DNA of 64,000 nucleotides from Chitinivibrionales bacterium (GCA_014728215.1 WJLZ01000167.1:1-64000); one strand, 5' to 3'. Counted from the stretch's first letter, positions 7,869 through 17,735 are shown. Made by a program: numbers and translations. The notes: a model not told the origin generated them from the sequence alone.

Positions 7869-9068
7869 CTATTCGGATTTCGAATGTATTACTCCGGCTC
7901 CATCGGTAACAGCGGCAAAATGCACCGATGCCTCTCTTCCGGTTTTTTCTTTATACCCGGCTCTGATTTTTTTCCTGAATTCGTCAACAGCATCACGATG
8001 TATGAGTGTCAGGGTCGCGCCGCCCCAGCCGCCACCGGTAAGCCGGGAACCATAAACCCCCTCGAGGGAAGCTGCATAATCGACAAGGGTATCGAGTTCG
8101 GGACAGGAATTCTCAAAATTTACTCTTGAACTCTCGTGAGATTGATACAACAGGGTACCGAATTCGGTAAGTTTCCCCTCCTTTAAAAACTCCACGCCTC
8201 TGCGAACCCGTTCGTTTTCTCCAATCACATGAGCGGCTCTTTTGTAAACAACATCATCGAGTTCCCCTTTTGCAGACTCGAGCATTGTGGAAGAAACATC
8301 CCTGAGCGACACGACTGAAGAATCCCTTTTTGAAAAGAACTTCGCAGCTTCGGCGCATTCTTTGCGCCGGCCGTTATACGCTGAATCCGACAGTGAATGA
8401 GTAACTCCCGAGGTGGTGATTGCAAGAAGCATGTCCTGGTATTGAATGGGAACGGTCTGATGTTCCAGAGAGCGAAAATCGATAAACAGGGCGTGTTCTT
8501 TTTTCCCGAAAAGCACTGAAAACTGATCGAGAAGTCCGCAATTTGTCCCACAGAAAGTACTTTCGGCATCCCGGCAGATATGTGCCATTTCGACCGGGTC
8601 GACCGAAAATCCGTATACGGTGCTTAATGCAAGTCCGGAAGCTATTTCAAGAGCAGCCGATGATGACAGTCCGGCTCCCATGGGAATCGTGCCGGTTATT
8701 GCCAGTGCAAAAGGCGCTGCCGGAAATCCTTTCTCCCGCAAGATAGTATACACTCCCAGAGGATAATTCACCCACGCACTTCCCTGCTGACGGACAGCAT
8801 CGGCCACTACCACCAGCGAGGAATTGAACGTAGAGAAAAATTCGAATGTGTTATTCTTTCCGGTTGGTCCTGCCGCTGCATAGATATACCGGTCGAGAGC
8901 ACACGACAGCACAAGCCCTTCATTGTAGTCGGTATGGTTTCCAAGAAGTTCAACCCGACCGGGCGCCCGGGTGACTGCAAGAGGGAGGGTATTGAATTGA
9001 TTGGCGAAAACCTTGCGTATTTCGTTTGCCGGAAGATTCATGAATGGATTATGCCGCTCCCCGCTCAT
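7869..9068 (-). CDS. galK: Galactokinase
   Basis: This GHMP kinase phosphorylates galactose at C1, the entry step of the Leloir pathway. The signatures are complete: RAPGRVELLGNHTDYNEG (galactokinase signature) near residue 30, PMGAGLSSSAALE (ATP-binding GHMP motif) near 120, CGLLDQF with the catalytic Asp, and the C-terminal RLTGGGWGG motif. The start at 9068 is preceded by GGGAAG and gives 399 residues; an ATG at 9041 is a possible alternative. It overlaps the end of pyrC by 20 bases and is the last gene of the birA-coaX-pyr operon. No galT or galE is in the window. Confidence 0.93.
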   Translation of the reverse strand: MSGERHNPFMNLPANEIRKVFANQFNTLPLAVTRAPGRVELLGNHTDYNEGLVLSCALDRYIYAAAGPTGKNNTFEFFSTFNSSLVVVADAVRQQGSAWVNYPLGVYTILREKGFPAAPFALAITGTIPMGAGLSSSAALEIASGLALSTVYGFSVDPVEMAHICRDAESTFCGTNCGLLDQFSVLFGKKEHALFIDFRSLEHQTVPIQYQDMLLAITTSGVTHSLSDSAYNGRRKECAEAAKFFSKRDSSVVSLRDVSSTMLESAKGELDDVVYKRAAHVIGENERVRRGVEFLKEGKLTEFGTLLYQSHESSRVNFENSCPELDTLVDYAASLEGVYGSRLTGGGWGGATLTLIHRDAVDEFRKKIRAGYKEKTGREASVHFAAVTDGAGVIHSKSE

Positions 9069-10398
9069 ACACGATTCTTCCCTGTGAAATAGTACAACTC
9101 GCATATCCCTGCAGCTCGAATCCGTCAAAGGCGGTGTTCCGGCTTTTGGAATACATACAGTTTGGATCGACTTTCCACCGTGCATCGGGGTCGATTACCG
9201 TGATATCGGCATCAGCCCCCCGAGAAAGCGTCCCTCCCGAAAGACCGAGAATGCGATTGGGAACGCAACTCATTCTTTCAACAAGTCTGTGCGGATCGAT
9301 AACTTTTTTTCCAATAAGATAGGTGAGTACCACCCCCAGGGAGGTCTCCAGACCGATTACGCCGAATGATGCAGCTTCAAATTCCACGTCCTTTTTATCC
9401 TCACTCACATGGGGTGCATGATCACTGGCAATAATATCGATAGTGCCGTCGGCAATACCTTCCAGAAGAACATCCCGGTCGTGAGCGGTACGAAGTGGAG
9501 GATTCATTTTTTTATATGTATCGAATGCGGGAATAAGATCTTCATCGATCAGTGTAAAATAATGAGGACATGTTTCGCAGGTGATATTAACACCCCGTGC
9601 CTTTGCTTCCCGGATAATCCTGACCGACCCTGCTGTTGACACATGCGCTATATGGATCCGCGCGCCGGTGTATTCGGCCAGCATAATGTCCCGTGCCACC
9701 ATAATCTCTTCGGATATCGACGGTATCCCCCGCATTCCCAGACGGGTGGAAACCGCACTTTCATTCATATGCGCACCTTTAGTAAGATCGGAATCTTCAC
9801 AATGACAGATAACCGGTATGTCAAAAGATTTTGAATAATTCAGCGCATTTTTCATCAGCATCGATGAGATCACCGATTTCCCGTCATCGGAAACACCCCG
9901 CGCCCCGGCCCGTACCATTTCACCGAAAGGAGACAACTCCTTGCCCTCAAGTCCTTTGGTAATTGAACCGATCGGGTAAATCCGGCAAGTACAGGGCTCT
10001 CCCCGCTGAACAACATATCTAATTTTTGATTCTTCATCCAGAACCGGATTGGTGTTGGGCATACAGGCAACTGCGGTAAAGCCGCCCGCTGATGCAGCTC
10101 TTGTCCCGGTCTCGATAGTCTCACGATCTTCCCGGCCAGGCTCCCTCAGGTGAACATGCATATCCATGAGGCCGGGTACGACCCATTTCCCTGCAGCATC
10201 GATGGTCGTGTCGGGAGTAAACCCGGACGGAAGCTCGGGAGCAATCGAAACAATTGTCCCTTTGTCGACTGCCACACACAACCGGTCGTCGGTTCCGTTT
10301 ACCGGATCGATAACCCGGCCGTTCAGGATGCCGATTGAGCCCGGAGGTACTGTGGGATCGACAGGATATAATTTCTGGTTATCTTTTTTGTTAAGCAT
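9049..10398 (-). CDS. pyrC: Dihydroorotase
   Basis: Dihydroorotase closes carbamoyl aspartate to dihydroorotate in pyrimidine synthesis. The protein (449 aa) is a type I amidohydrolase: DMHVHLREPG at 79-88 with metal-binding HVH, a PNTNP motif, SDDGK, VICHCED, HIAHVSTAGS, and ASDHAPH with the catalytic Asp. A C-terminal beta domain ends the protein. I chose the ATG at 10398, which overlaps the pyrB stop by eight bases. It likely sits next to PyrB in the operon to channel carbamoyl aspartate, as in many bacteria; this is inference from position. Confidence 0.93.
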   Translation of the reverse strand: MLNKKDNQKLYPVDPTVPPGSIGILNGRVIDPVNGTDDRLCVAVDKGTIVSIAPELPSGFTPDTTIDAAGKWVVPGLMDMHVHLREPGREDRETIETGTRAASAGGFTAVACMPNTNPVLDEESKIRYVVQRGEPCTCRIYPIGSITKGLEGKELSPFGEMVRAGARGVSDDGKSVISSMLMKNALNYSKSFDIPVICHCEDSDLTKGAHMNESAVSTRLGMRGIPSISEEIMVARDIMLAEYTGARIHIAHVSTAGSVRIIREAKARGVNITCETCPHYFTLIDEDLIPAFDTYKKMNPPLRTAHDRDVLLEGIADGTIDIIASDHAPHVSEDKKDVEFEAASFGVIGLETSLGVVLTYLIGKKVIDPHRLVERMSCVPNRILGLSGGTLSRGADADITVIDPDARWKVDPNCMYSKSRNTAFDGFELQGYASCTISQGRIVYERGAA

Positions 10399-11317
10399 TC
10401 TCACCGCCTCCAAGAAGATACAGCACCGCCATACGTACCGCCACACCGTTTGTCACCTGATCCAGAATTATCGATTTGTCTCCATCTGCTACATTCGATG
10501 AAAGTTCGATACCCCGGTTGATCGGACCCGGGTGCATAATAATGACATCATCCCGCATCGCCGAAATTTTTTCCAGATCGATACCATAGCGTTCCCGGTA
10601 TTCCCTGATCGATGGGAACATTCCGCCCTGCTGCCGTTCCAACTGGAGTCTCAGCAGCATGACAACGTGGGCATCGCCAACTGCTTTTTCGATATTATCG
10701 GTTATTTTCACCGGCAGAGACTCGGAATGTTGCGGGAGAAGAGTGGGAGGACCGCAGAGGGTGACATCCATACCCATGGTTGTCATTCCCCAGGCATTGG
10801 AACGCGCTACCCGGCTGTGGATAACATCCCCGATGATTGCAACTTTCAATCTCTCGAGCTTGCCGAGTCGTTGACGGATTGTCATCATGTCCAGCAAGGC
10901 CTGGGTTGGATGCTCATGGGCGCCGTCACCGGCATTCACAATGACCGCATCGGTACACTGCGTGAGAAAAAAGGGAACACCGGGACACCCGTGCCGCACA
11001 ACCACCATATCAATTTTCATCGCCTCAATATTGCGAATCGTATCTCTGAGCGTTTCACCTTTTTTTACCGAGCTTGTGGATGCCGAAAAATTGAGAGGAC
11101 TTGCCGACAGACGCTTTTCTGCAAGTTCGAAAGAGATCCTGGTGCGTGTGCTGTTCTCATAAAAAAGGTTGACAATGGTCTTGCCCCGAAGGGTGGGTAC
11201 CTGCTTGATCTTCCGCTGAAGGACTTCGTAAAAGTTATCCGCCGTATCCAGTATCTGAATAATATCATCCCTGGATACACCTTCAAGGCCGAGCAGGTGT
11301 TGTATTGCTAGTCCCAT
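10391..11317 (-). CDS. pyrB: Aspartate carbamoyltransferase catalytic subunit
   Basis: PyrB makes carbamoyl aspartate from carbamoyl phosphate and aspartate. The protein (308 aa) carries the carbamoyl-phosphate motif STRTR at 56-60, SSVKKGET at 82-89, HPTQALLD near 135, and the C-terminal HPGPINRG. The start at 11317 overlaps the pyrR stop as TAATG; an in-frame ATG at 11335 would overlap pyrR more and lengthen the protein past the family norm. No regulatory pyrI gene is nearby, so the enzyme may act as a simple trimer or with PyrC. Confidence 0.94.
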   Translation of the reverse strand: MGLAIQHLLGLEGVSRDDIIQILDTADNFYEVLQRKIKQVPTLRGKTIVNLFYENSTRTRISFELAEKRLSASPLNFSASTSSVKKGETLRDTIRNIEAMKIDMVVVRHGCPGVPFFLTQCTDAVIVNAGDGAHEHPTQALLDMMTIRQRLGKLERLKVAIIGDVIHSRVARSNAWGMTTMGMDVTLCGPPTLLPQHSESLPVKITDNIEKAVGDAHVVMLLRLQLERQQGGMFPSIREYRERYGIDLEKISAMRDDVIIMHPGPINRGIELSSNVADGDKSIILDQVTNGVAVRMAVLYLLGGGENA

Positions 11318-11859
11318 TATCGTTCCATGAGCCACAAAGAATCTTCGCCGTCAATTTCTTTTACATTCAATGCGACTTCCTGATTATCAGCGGTTGTCGT
11401 CTTTTTACCCACATAATCCGCCCGGATTGGAAGCTCCCGATGCCCCCGGTCGATTAGCACCGCCAGACGGATAATCTTTGGTCGTCCAAAATCCATAAGC
11501 GCATCGAGTGCAGCCCGAACAGTCCGCCCCGTATAAAGAACATCATCCACAAGAATGATGGTAATACCATTGATATCAAAAGGTATTTCGGTTATCTGAA
11601 CATTTGGTTGTTTAAACGCTACCCGGTAGTCGTCGCGATAGAGGGTGATATCAAGAACTCCGGCAGTTAACGATGTGTTGAGAGCCTCGTTGATTTTATT
11701 GGAAATCCGACGGGCAAGATAAACACCCCGGGTCTGCATGCCCACGATACCGAACGTGGAAGGGTCTCGATGGTTCTCGAGGATCTGATGAGTCATGCGA
11801 GTCAGAGCAAGATCGATGCCCTGCTCATCCATTAGAAGTTCCATTCGTTTCATCGGCAT
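11317..11859 (-). CDS. pyrR: PyrR regulator / uracil phosphoribosyltransferase
   Basis: PyrR is a PRTase-fold protein that binds pyr mRNA leaders in response to UMP and often has uracil phosphoribosyltransferase activity. The PRPP loop ILVDDVLYTGRTVRAALDAL is intact, as are GVYLARRI and IRLAVLIDRGHRELPI. The frame is open further up through a TTG at 11871; I chose an ATG at 11859 (180 aa), and an ATG at 11853 is also possible. The gene follows coaX by under 40 bases, leaving no room for the usual PyrR-binding attenuator directly ahead of it. Its RNA target is therefore not visible here. Confidence 0.9.
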   Translation of the reverse strand: MPMKRMELLMDEQGIDLALTRMTHQILENHRDPSTFGIVGMQTRGVYLARRISNKINEALNTSLTAGVLDITLYRDDYRVAFKQPNVQITEIPFDINGITIILVDDVLYTGRTVRAALDALMDFGRPKIIRLAVLIDRGHRELPIRADYVGKKTTTADNQEVALNVKEIDGEDSLWLMER

Positions 11860-11895
11860 CAAAATACTCAACCGTACGCAGCGATAGCAAGTGCA

Positions 11896-12690
11896 TTACT
11901 CATTCGGTATCGTGCCCAATTTTGAAGGTACCACTTCCTGAAAAAGACCGGTGCCGATAAGCGTCAGATCGGGGACAAAAGTCGTTTCAAAATCTATCAA
12001 CGGCGCGGTGTGACTCCACCCTCCGCCGGTCGTAAGGACAATACATTCTTTGGAAAATGTATTCTTAAGTTTGTGAACGAGCCGGGAAAGTGCTCCGGCA
12101 ACGCCTTCCCGTACCCCGTGAGCGATACAGGAGCGGGTCGATGTTCCTGGAAAGGGGATATGGGCGTTTTTGGTGTCGATCTTTGGAAGCTCGGCAGTGC
12201 TTGTATGAAGCACTGTGCATTGAGTTTCAACCCCCGGCAGGATCACACCTCCCACAAACTCAGAGCCATTACGAAGATAGTCGACTGTAATTGCGGTGCC
12301 TGTATCGATAACAATAGAATCGTGGCCCGGATACGCGGCCCTGGCATAGAGAAGATTGGCGATGCGGTCTGAACCCAGTACCTGAGGCGGATCATAGGCT
12401 ATCTTTATCGGAAGCGATGGATTGTACTCCACCAGAGCGCCAATTCCGGTCTTTTTCAGAAGAGGCAAAAGCTCTTTCCGAAGCGAATTGATAACCGTAC
12501 TGACATACACCGGGGTCGGCCGTCCGGTTTCCCCCTGACGGGAGAAGGAATTGAGTGCAACGCCGACCTTGTTTCTGATCTTATCCGAAGAAAAAACTTT
12601 CTGTTTCTTGCAGGTAAGATTGACACAATCGATTAACCCGACCTGGGTACGGGTGTTTCCGATATCAACCGCTATTACAAATTCGCGCAC
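11896..12690 (-). CDS. coaX: Type III pantothenate kinase
   Basis: CoaX phosphorylates pantothenate in the first step of coenzyme A synthesis and belongs to the ASKHA superfamily. The N-terminal phosphate loop DIGNTRTQVGL is at 9-19, GSDR near 104, and IDTGTAITVDYL with the catalytic Asp near 128, followed by GGVILPG and TGGG. Length (264 aa) fits the family. The GTG start at 12690 is preceded by AAAGGA. It lies 28 bases after birA, a pairing often seen in bacteria and sensible since both genes serve CoA/biotin cofactor supply. Confidence 0.93.
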   Translation of the reverse strand: MREFVIAVDIGNTRTQVGLIDCVNLTCKKQKVFSSDKIRNKVGVALNSFSRQGETGRPTPVYVSTVINSLRKELLPLLKKTGIGALVEYNPSLPIKIAYDPPQVLGSDRIANLLYARAAYPGHDSIVIDTGTAITVDYLRNGSEFVGGVILPGVETQCTVLHTSTAELPKIDTKNAHIPFPGTSTRSCIAHGVREGVAGALSRLVHKLKNTFSKECIVLTTGGGWSHTAPLIDFETTFVPDLTLIGTGLFQEVVPSKLGTIPNE

Positions 12691-12718
12691 CGGTAAAATC
12701 CTTTAGAAAGGCTTTCGT

Positions 12719-13477
12719 TCACAGACATGGCTGGTCTCCGATAACCCTCATTGGTCCGGAAGAAAAATAAAGCGTCATGCCATCCTTTTTCAAACATAAC
12801 CTGCCGTCATCTAAAACGCCCTCAAAGATACCCTGTTGCTCTCCCAAGGCAATCATCATGCCGACGCCATACAATCTCTTGCAATATAGCTGATGCAATA
12901 GAGAAGAATCCAGATGAATATTCCTATAGAAATTTTCCACTACCCCCGCAAGGATCTCTTCAAGCGATACATTATCACCTGTTTCATCGCTGAGTGTTGT
13001 CGCAACAGCGGCAATATCGGGGGGAAACAGGCATGTTCTGTTATTTAGATTCAGGCCAAATCCTATTATCAAATGGTTTTTACTGTGACGAGACGTTTCC
13101 AGTAAAATACCACATATCTTCTTTTGATTGCACAAAATATCATTAGGCCATTTTATCGCGCAACAGGTATCCGGGGCTTTCTCGTGGAGAATATCATAAA
13201 TTGCCATGCTGATTGCTCTGTTATACCTGAAATGACATGAAATATCATCAACCGGACAAACTATCGACACCCATAACCCCCCGGGGATATGGGAGAAAAA
13301 ACTATTGCCCCGCTGCCCCCGACCCGCAGTTTGTATATCAGATAGAATTATATACATACCCTGTTGCGGAAAAGCCTTCAAGCTTTTGGCATAGGTATTA
13401 GTCGATTCGACTACCTCGAAGTGATCGAATTTCTCGACATACGGAAGCTCGGTAATAGACGAAAATCCCTGTAACAC
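12719..13477 (-). CDS. birA: Biotin--[acetyl-CoA carboxylase] ligase, without repressor domain
   Basis: The enzyme attaches biotin to the carrier protein of acetyl-CoA carboxylase via biotinyl-AMP. Visible motifs are ESTNTYAKSL at 24-33, TAGRGQRGNSF with the biotin-binding GRGQRG at 52-57, KWPNDILCNQKKICGILLE from 109, and GFGLNLNNR. The protein starts directly at the catalytic domain, so it lacks the helix-turn-helix that makes E. coli BirA a repressor; it is a group I ligase. The GTG at 13477 follows AAGGTG. It is the first gene of the operon running to galK, and the promoter must lie in the 81 bases shared with the divergent radical SAM gene. Confidence 0.88.
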   Translation of the reverse strand: MLQGFSSITELPYVEKFDHFEVVESTNTYAKSLKAFPQQGMYIILSDIQTAGRGQRGNSFFSHIPGGLWVSIVCPVDDISCHFRYNRAISMAIYDILHEKAPDTCCAIKWPNDILCNQKKICGILLETSRHSKNHLIIGFGLNLNNRTCLFPPDIAAVATTLSDETGDNVSLEEILAGVVENFYRNIHLDSSLLHQLYCKRLYGVGMMIALGEQQGIFEGVLDDGRLCLKKDGMTLYFSSGPMRVIGDQPCL

Positions 13478-13558
13478 TGCTGCACCTTCAATATCATAGA
13501 AGTTTTCGGGTCAATAATATATATTTAAACACTTTATTTAATCAGCGAACAGAAAGAA

Positions 13559-14776
13559 ATGACAATGTCTCAACTCCGCGGTGTTGCCCTCCTGCCGAAT
13601 CAGTTTGTATTCAAACATGCTTTTCCTGCTCTGGCGAAAGATCCACACACCTGGAAAACCATCGCCCCTCTTGGGCTCAGGAAATATTTTGCTGCAAGGG
13701 ATCCTGAAAAAGATATTCCTGTCGGTATGCTCTCACTCCGGGTTAATGAAGTATGCAACCTTCGATGCGGTTCATGCGGACAATGGGGTGAAAACGGGCA
13801 CCTTCGCGCTAAGTTGGATGCAGGCGAGAAACTGAACCGGCTCGATTTTGACGTCGTTAAACGGGTACTCTACGAAACAAAACGTGACAAACCTTTCTAC
13901 TATATCTGGGGTGGTGAACCCACCATGTGGAAACCATTGCTCCCCCTATTCCAGGAAATGGGCAAAAACAAGCTCTACGGCTCTATCGTTTCAAATGCCC
14001 AGTCTCTGGCGCCAATCATCGAAGATCTTATCGAAACAGGCGCCCTTGCCATTCTTTATTTGAGTCTTGATGGCTGGAATGCCGAATCGCAGAACCTCAT
14101 GCGCTCTCCGGCCCGGGGCAAAAAATCGGATAATTTTGAAAAAACCATGGAAATCATCGATCGGGTGGATGAAATCAAAAAAAGAAAAAACCTTGCTGCC
14201 CCCCTGGTTATTCCAATTACCGTGATATCCAATGATAACTATATGCATCTCTCCCAGATCCACCGTCTGGTTCGAGAAAAAACTCAACTTCACCCCTATT
14301 ACTTCGGATGGTATATCACCAAAGAACGTGCCGCACTCCACGAAGAGGTATTTGAAAAACGATTCGGCTACTTGCCAAAAAATCATAGAGGCTATCTCAA
14401 ATCCTGTTTTCAGGATGTCGATCCCAAACTTTGCGCTCAGCAGATACGGGAAACCCGTCGGATAGCCAAAGGATGGCCTTCGGTACCCCAATTTCTACCT
14501 GATATAACATCCGAAAGCCAGATTCGCCGCTACTACGAAGATCACACCTGGGATTGCGGATTCTCCTCCTGCGAAAGCATTTATGTCACCGCGGAAATTT
14601 CACCCGACGGCAGAATAACCCCCTGCCGGGACTATCAGGACTACACCTGCGGGAATATCAATGAACAGGCTTTCTACGAGGTTTGGAATGGTGAAGACTT
14701 TAAGGAATTCCGCAGACAAATGGGAAAAGGTCTCATGCCGGTATGCACCCGCTGCTGCGGCCTTCAGGGATTTTAG
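13559..14776 (+). CDS. Radical SAM / SPASM-type protein of unknown substrate
   Basis: The product (405 aa) has the radical SAM cluster motif EVCNLRCGSC with Cys66, Cys70 and Cys73, then the GGEPTMW motif. The C-terminal part holds a SPASM-like cysteine set (CGFSSCESIYVTAEISPDGRITPCRDYQDYTCGN and VCTRCCG), which would bind auxiliary Fe-S clusters. SPASM proteins often mature peptides or modify enzymes, but no small substrate gene is adjacent, and its closest neighbours are the divergent birA and convergent kamA-like genes. Two ATGs (13559, 13565) are possible starts after AGAAAGAA. The substrate is unknown. Confidence 0.8.
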   Translation: MTMSQLRGVALLPNQFVFKHAFPALAKDPHTWKTIAPLGLRKYFAARDPEKDIPVGMLSLRVNEVCNLRCGSCGQWGENGHLRAKLDAGEKLNRLDFDVVKRVLYETKRDKPFYYIWGGEPTMWKPLLPLFQEMGKNKLYGSIVSNAQSLAPIIEDLIETGALAILYLSLDGWNAESQNLMRSPARGKKSDNFEKTMEIIDRVDEIKKRKNLAAPLVIPITVISNDNYMHLSQIHRLVREKTQLHPYYFGWYITKERAALHEEVFEKRFGYLPKNHRGYLKSCFQDVDPKLCAQQIRETRRIAKGWPSVPQFLPDITSESQIRRYYEDHTWDCGFSSCESIYVTAEISPDGRITPCRDYQDYTCGNINEQAFYEVWNGEDFKEFRRQMGKGLMPVCTRCCGLQGF

Positions 14777-14915
14777 CTGGCAACCAAAACCTGGGGTACA
14801 AGGTATACAATTTTGTTTCACATCGTTGTCCCTCTCCCGATAGCACCTCGGGCCAGGTCTTTTGTCTCACACCTTTCGTAATCTTCCCCTCATCTTCATC
14901 TCTCGACTTTCGCTC

Positions 14916-16046
14916 TTAATCCGGCCCGAAACATCGATAGGGATTTTCTGCAGCATAGTTCGACATAACTTCCCGGTAATCATCAAACCAGTATGCCCGT
15001 GGATTGCTCTCAAATTCCATGAACCCGGCTTTTTTCTGCGGGTGATATGCCCTGTGGTACCGGAAGTAAACCTTATGACGGCTTATTCCCAGGATCTCGA
15101 TTTTACCTGTTGAGTGAGACATGACGAGACGGGCTCTTTTGGCAAGTCCCGAACACTCCATCCGCGCCAGCTCAAAAATCCGGAACGATTTCTCTACCGG
15201 TACCGCAAAGGGATGATTTCCCGAGGTAGGCCTTCCCTGAAAAACGTAATAGGGCGGTATTCCGGCAAAAGAAAGCTTCTTGAATAATTCGGCCAGCACA
15301 TGGGGATCATCATTGATACCTTTCAACAGTGGGGTCTGGTTGCAGACAATAACGCCCGTCTTCTGAATAAGCGCCATCGCATCAAGTGCCTGCGGTGTCA
15401 ACTCCCGGGGATGATTGAAATGAGTCATCAAATAAATACGTTTTTCCGGAAGTGAGTACTTGTTGAATACTTCGAGCAGGCTCCGGTCATTGAGTATCCG
15501 GAAGGGATTGAATGCCGGCATTTTGCTTCCGATACGAATAATTTTGACATGATCAATCTGCCTGATTCCATGGATAATCTTACTCAGCTTGTTCGTCGAC
15601 AAAATCAACGGGTCGCCGCCGGTAAGAAGAACATTTGTCAGCTCGTTATGATCACGGATATACTCAAGAGCGGGCCCAATATCGCGGGTAACTTCATCGT
15701 TCAGATGCATAAACAGGCGCTTACGAAAACAGAACCGGCAATATCCTCCGCAAACATCGTTTACAAGAAGTAACGCGGTGTCCTCGTACTTGTGCTCCAG
15801 CCCCGGCGCTTTCGTATTCTTTCTTTCATCTGATGCATCGAGCCGTCCCCACACCTTTAATTCCCGGGTATCAGGTATAATTATCCGTCTGATCGGATCG
15901 TCGGGATCATCCCAGTTAATCAAGGAGAGGTAATAATCATTTGTTCGGAATGGATACTTTTCGCACACCGGTTTCAGAGCTTTACGTTCCTGCGGGATGA
16001 GATGCATAAGCTGATCGAGCTTGGTGATATACTTTGGTTGCTGCAT
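14916..16046 (-). CDS. KamA-family lysine 2,3-aminomutase-like radical SAM enzyme
   Basis: The 376-residue protein contains CGGYCRFCFRKR with Cys99, Cys103 and Cys106 for the 4Fe-4S cluster, VLLTGGDPL, and RIGSKMPAFNPFRI, all typical of the KamA/EpmB family. PPYYVFQGRPTSGNHPFAVPVEK replaces the usual PYYL-QCD motif. A lysine in SHSTGKIEILG near residue 322 probably binds PLP. The long C-terminal zinc-binding extension of clostridial lysine 2,3-aminomutase is absent. Candidates are a lysine aminomutase or an EF-P modifying EpmB-like enzyme; no epmA or efp gene is nearby, so I leave the substrate open. Confidence 0.75.
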   Translation of the reverse strand: MQQPKYITKLDQLMHLIPQERKALKPVCEKYPFRTNDYYLSLINWDDPDDPIRRIIIPDTRELKVWGRLDASDERKNTKAPGLEHKYEDTALLLVNDVCGGYCRFCFRKRLFMHLNDEVTRDIGPALEYIRDHNELTNVLLTGGDPLILSTNKLSKIIHGIRQIDHVKIIRIGSKMPAFNPFRILNDRSLLEVFNKYSLPEKRIYLMTHFNHPRELTPQALDAMALIQKTGVIVCNQTPLLKGINDDPHVLAELFKKLSFAGIPPYYVFQGRPTSGNHPFAVPVEKSFRIFELARMECSGLAKRARLVMSHSTGKIEILGISRHKVYFRYHRAYHPQKKAGFMEFESNPRAYWFDDYREVMSNYAAENPYRCFGPD

Positions 16047-16241
16047 AATCCTTAGCCTGAAATAATGTGACCGATCATGTATCTCGTTGGCACCAATAAT
16101 AACGCGCCATTTATAACCTCAAAAACGGCGCCATCCTGTGCACTTGTAAAGGTCGGGGTTTCATTTCCCCACGATAGAATCAAGCTGTTACAGATTAGAA
16201 TCGGAGACTCCGACAAGCGTTAAAATCCAACGGGCGGCGTT

Positions 16242-17555
16242 TTAATAGGAACGCCGCTCCTGCCGTTTCTTTTTGCGCTTATCTATAGGTATGAATGGCT
16301 TGCTTTTGGGCCCAATATAAATCTGCCGTGGACGATAAATTTTTGTTGATGATTCAACACCTTCTTTCCACTGAGCAATCCATCCGGGAAGTCTTCCCAA
16401 AGCGAACATTACTGTCAGCATATTTGTTGGAATACCGATAGCACGATAAAGAATACCTGTATAAAAATCGACATTGGGATATAATTTGCGGCTGACAAAA
16501 TAGTCATCATTCAAAGCGATATCTTCGAGTTCCATAGCGATGTCAAGCAAAGGGTCGACGATGCCGAGTTTTGGAAGGAATTCGTCACACAGCCGCTTGC
16601 TGAATTTAGCACGGGGATCATAATTTTTATATACCGCATGACCGAAACCCATCAGACGGAAATCGTCATTTTTATCTTTTGCTTTCTGAACATACTTCTT
16701 GATATTCCTGCCGTCGTTCTTAATTTTATTCAGCATCTCGATAACCGCCTGATTGGCGCCGCCGTGAAATGGCCCCCAGAGGGCACAAATACCGGCGGAA
16801 ATCGATGCATACAGATTGGCCCGCGCACTGGCGACAAGTCGCACGGCAGTTGCGGAACAGTTCTGACCATGATCGACATGGAGAATAAGCAATTTGTTCA
16901 GCAGCGTTACAATATCCGGATTAATATCATAATAGTTGACCGGTGAAGAAAACATCATGTTGAGAAAATTTGCACAATAGCTCAGGTCGTGACGTGGATA
17001 GACAAGCGGCTCGCCCTGTGATTTTTTATAGGAAAATGCCGCGATGGTTCTGACCTTCGAAATCAATCGTGCTGCGGTAATATCAAAATTAGGATCCTTG
17101 TGCGACAGCAGATGATAGAAACTCGATAAGGATGTCACCATTGAAGCCAGAACACCCATGGGATGAGAATCGGCAGGATAACCGGCAAAATAGTGGTGCA
17201 TATTTTCATGAATCATCGAGTGCTGATTTAAATATCTGCTGAAACGATTGAGTTCCTGAGCAGTCGGCAATTCACCATGAACAAGAAGATATGCAACTTC
17301 AACAAAGGAGCAGTTTTCTGCAAGGTCAATGATATTATACCCCCGATGACGGCACTGCCCGTTTTCTCCATCAACAAAGGTTATCGAACTTAAACATGAT
17401 GATGTATTTGCAAAACCATTATCAAAGGTTGTGCAGTTTGCATCGGCTTTTAATCGGCTGATATCAATACCGACCTGATTTTCGGTTCCTTCGATAATCG
17501 GAAGTTCAACATTATGGTTTTTTATTTTTAATCGCGCTTTCTGCGGTGTACTCAT
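16242..17555 (-). CDS. gltA: Citrate synthase
   Basis: Citrate synthase condenses oxaloacetate and acetyl-CoA at the head of the TCA cycle. The protein (437 aa) is of the bacterial type II form, with YRGYNI-like RHRGYNI, HVDHGQNCSATAVR, GPFHGGANQAVIEML with the catalytic His, and MGFGHAVYKNYDPRA. The C-terminal PRQIYIGP is typical. The catalytic Asp region near LAIGIP-type sequence is present as RAIGIPTNMLTVMFALGR. It is monocistronic: 195 bases separate it from the upstream kamA-like gene start and 180 from thpR. Confidence 0.93.
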   Translation of the reverse strand: MSTPQKARLKIKNHNVELPIIEGTENQVGIDISRLKADANCTTFDNGFANTSSCLSSITFVDGENGQCRHRGYNIIDLAENCSFVEVAYLLVHGELPTAQELNRFSRYLNQHSMIHENMHHYFAGYPADSHPMGVLASMVTSLSSFYHLLSHKDPNFDITAARLISKVRTIAAFSYKKSQGEPLVYPRHDLSYCANFLNMMFSSPVNYYDINPDIVTLLNKLLILHVDHGQNCSATAVRLVASARANLYASISAGICALWGPFHGGANQAVIEMLNKIKNDGRNIKKYVQKAKDKNDDFRLMGFGHAVYKNYDPRAKFSKRLCDEFLPKLGIVDPLLDIAMELEDIALNDDYFVSRKLYPNVDFYTGILYRAIGIPTNMLTVMFALGRLPGWIAQWKEGVESSTKIYRPRQIYIGPKSKPFIPIDKRKKKRQERRSY

Positions 17556-17735
17556 AAAATTCTAAATCCTTCAGGTTGATGGTTCCAGAAAAACAATATA
17601 GTAAACAACACCTTCAGCAGGCCCAAAAAGGGCACGTAGAATATATATTTCTTACACGCTGATCAGACAAATTCTAAAGACTTAAAATTCACCCTCAAAC
17701 GTATGTTCGGGATAAACAGGCCTATTGGGGCATAA

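Noticed and set aside
13478-13558. PyrR-type attenuator at the head of the operon
   Set aside because: Only 81 bases, AT-rich, with no hairpin pair or T-run of the attenuator type.
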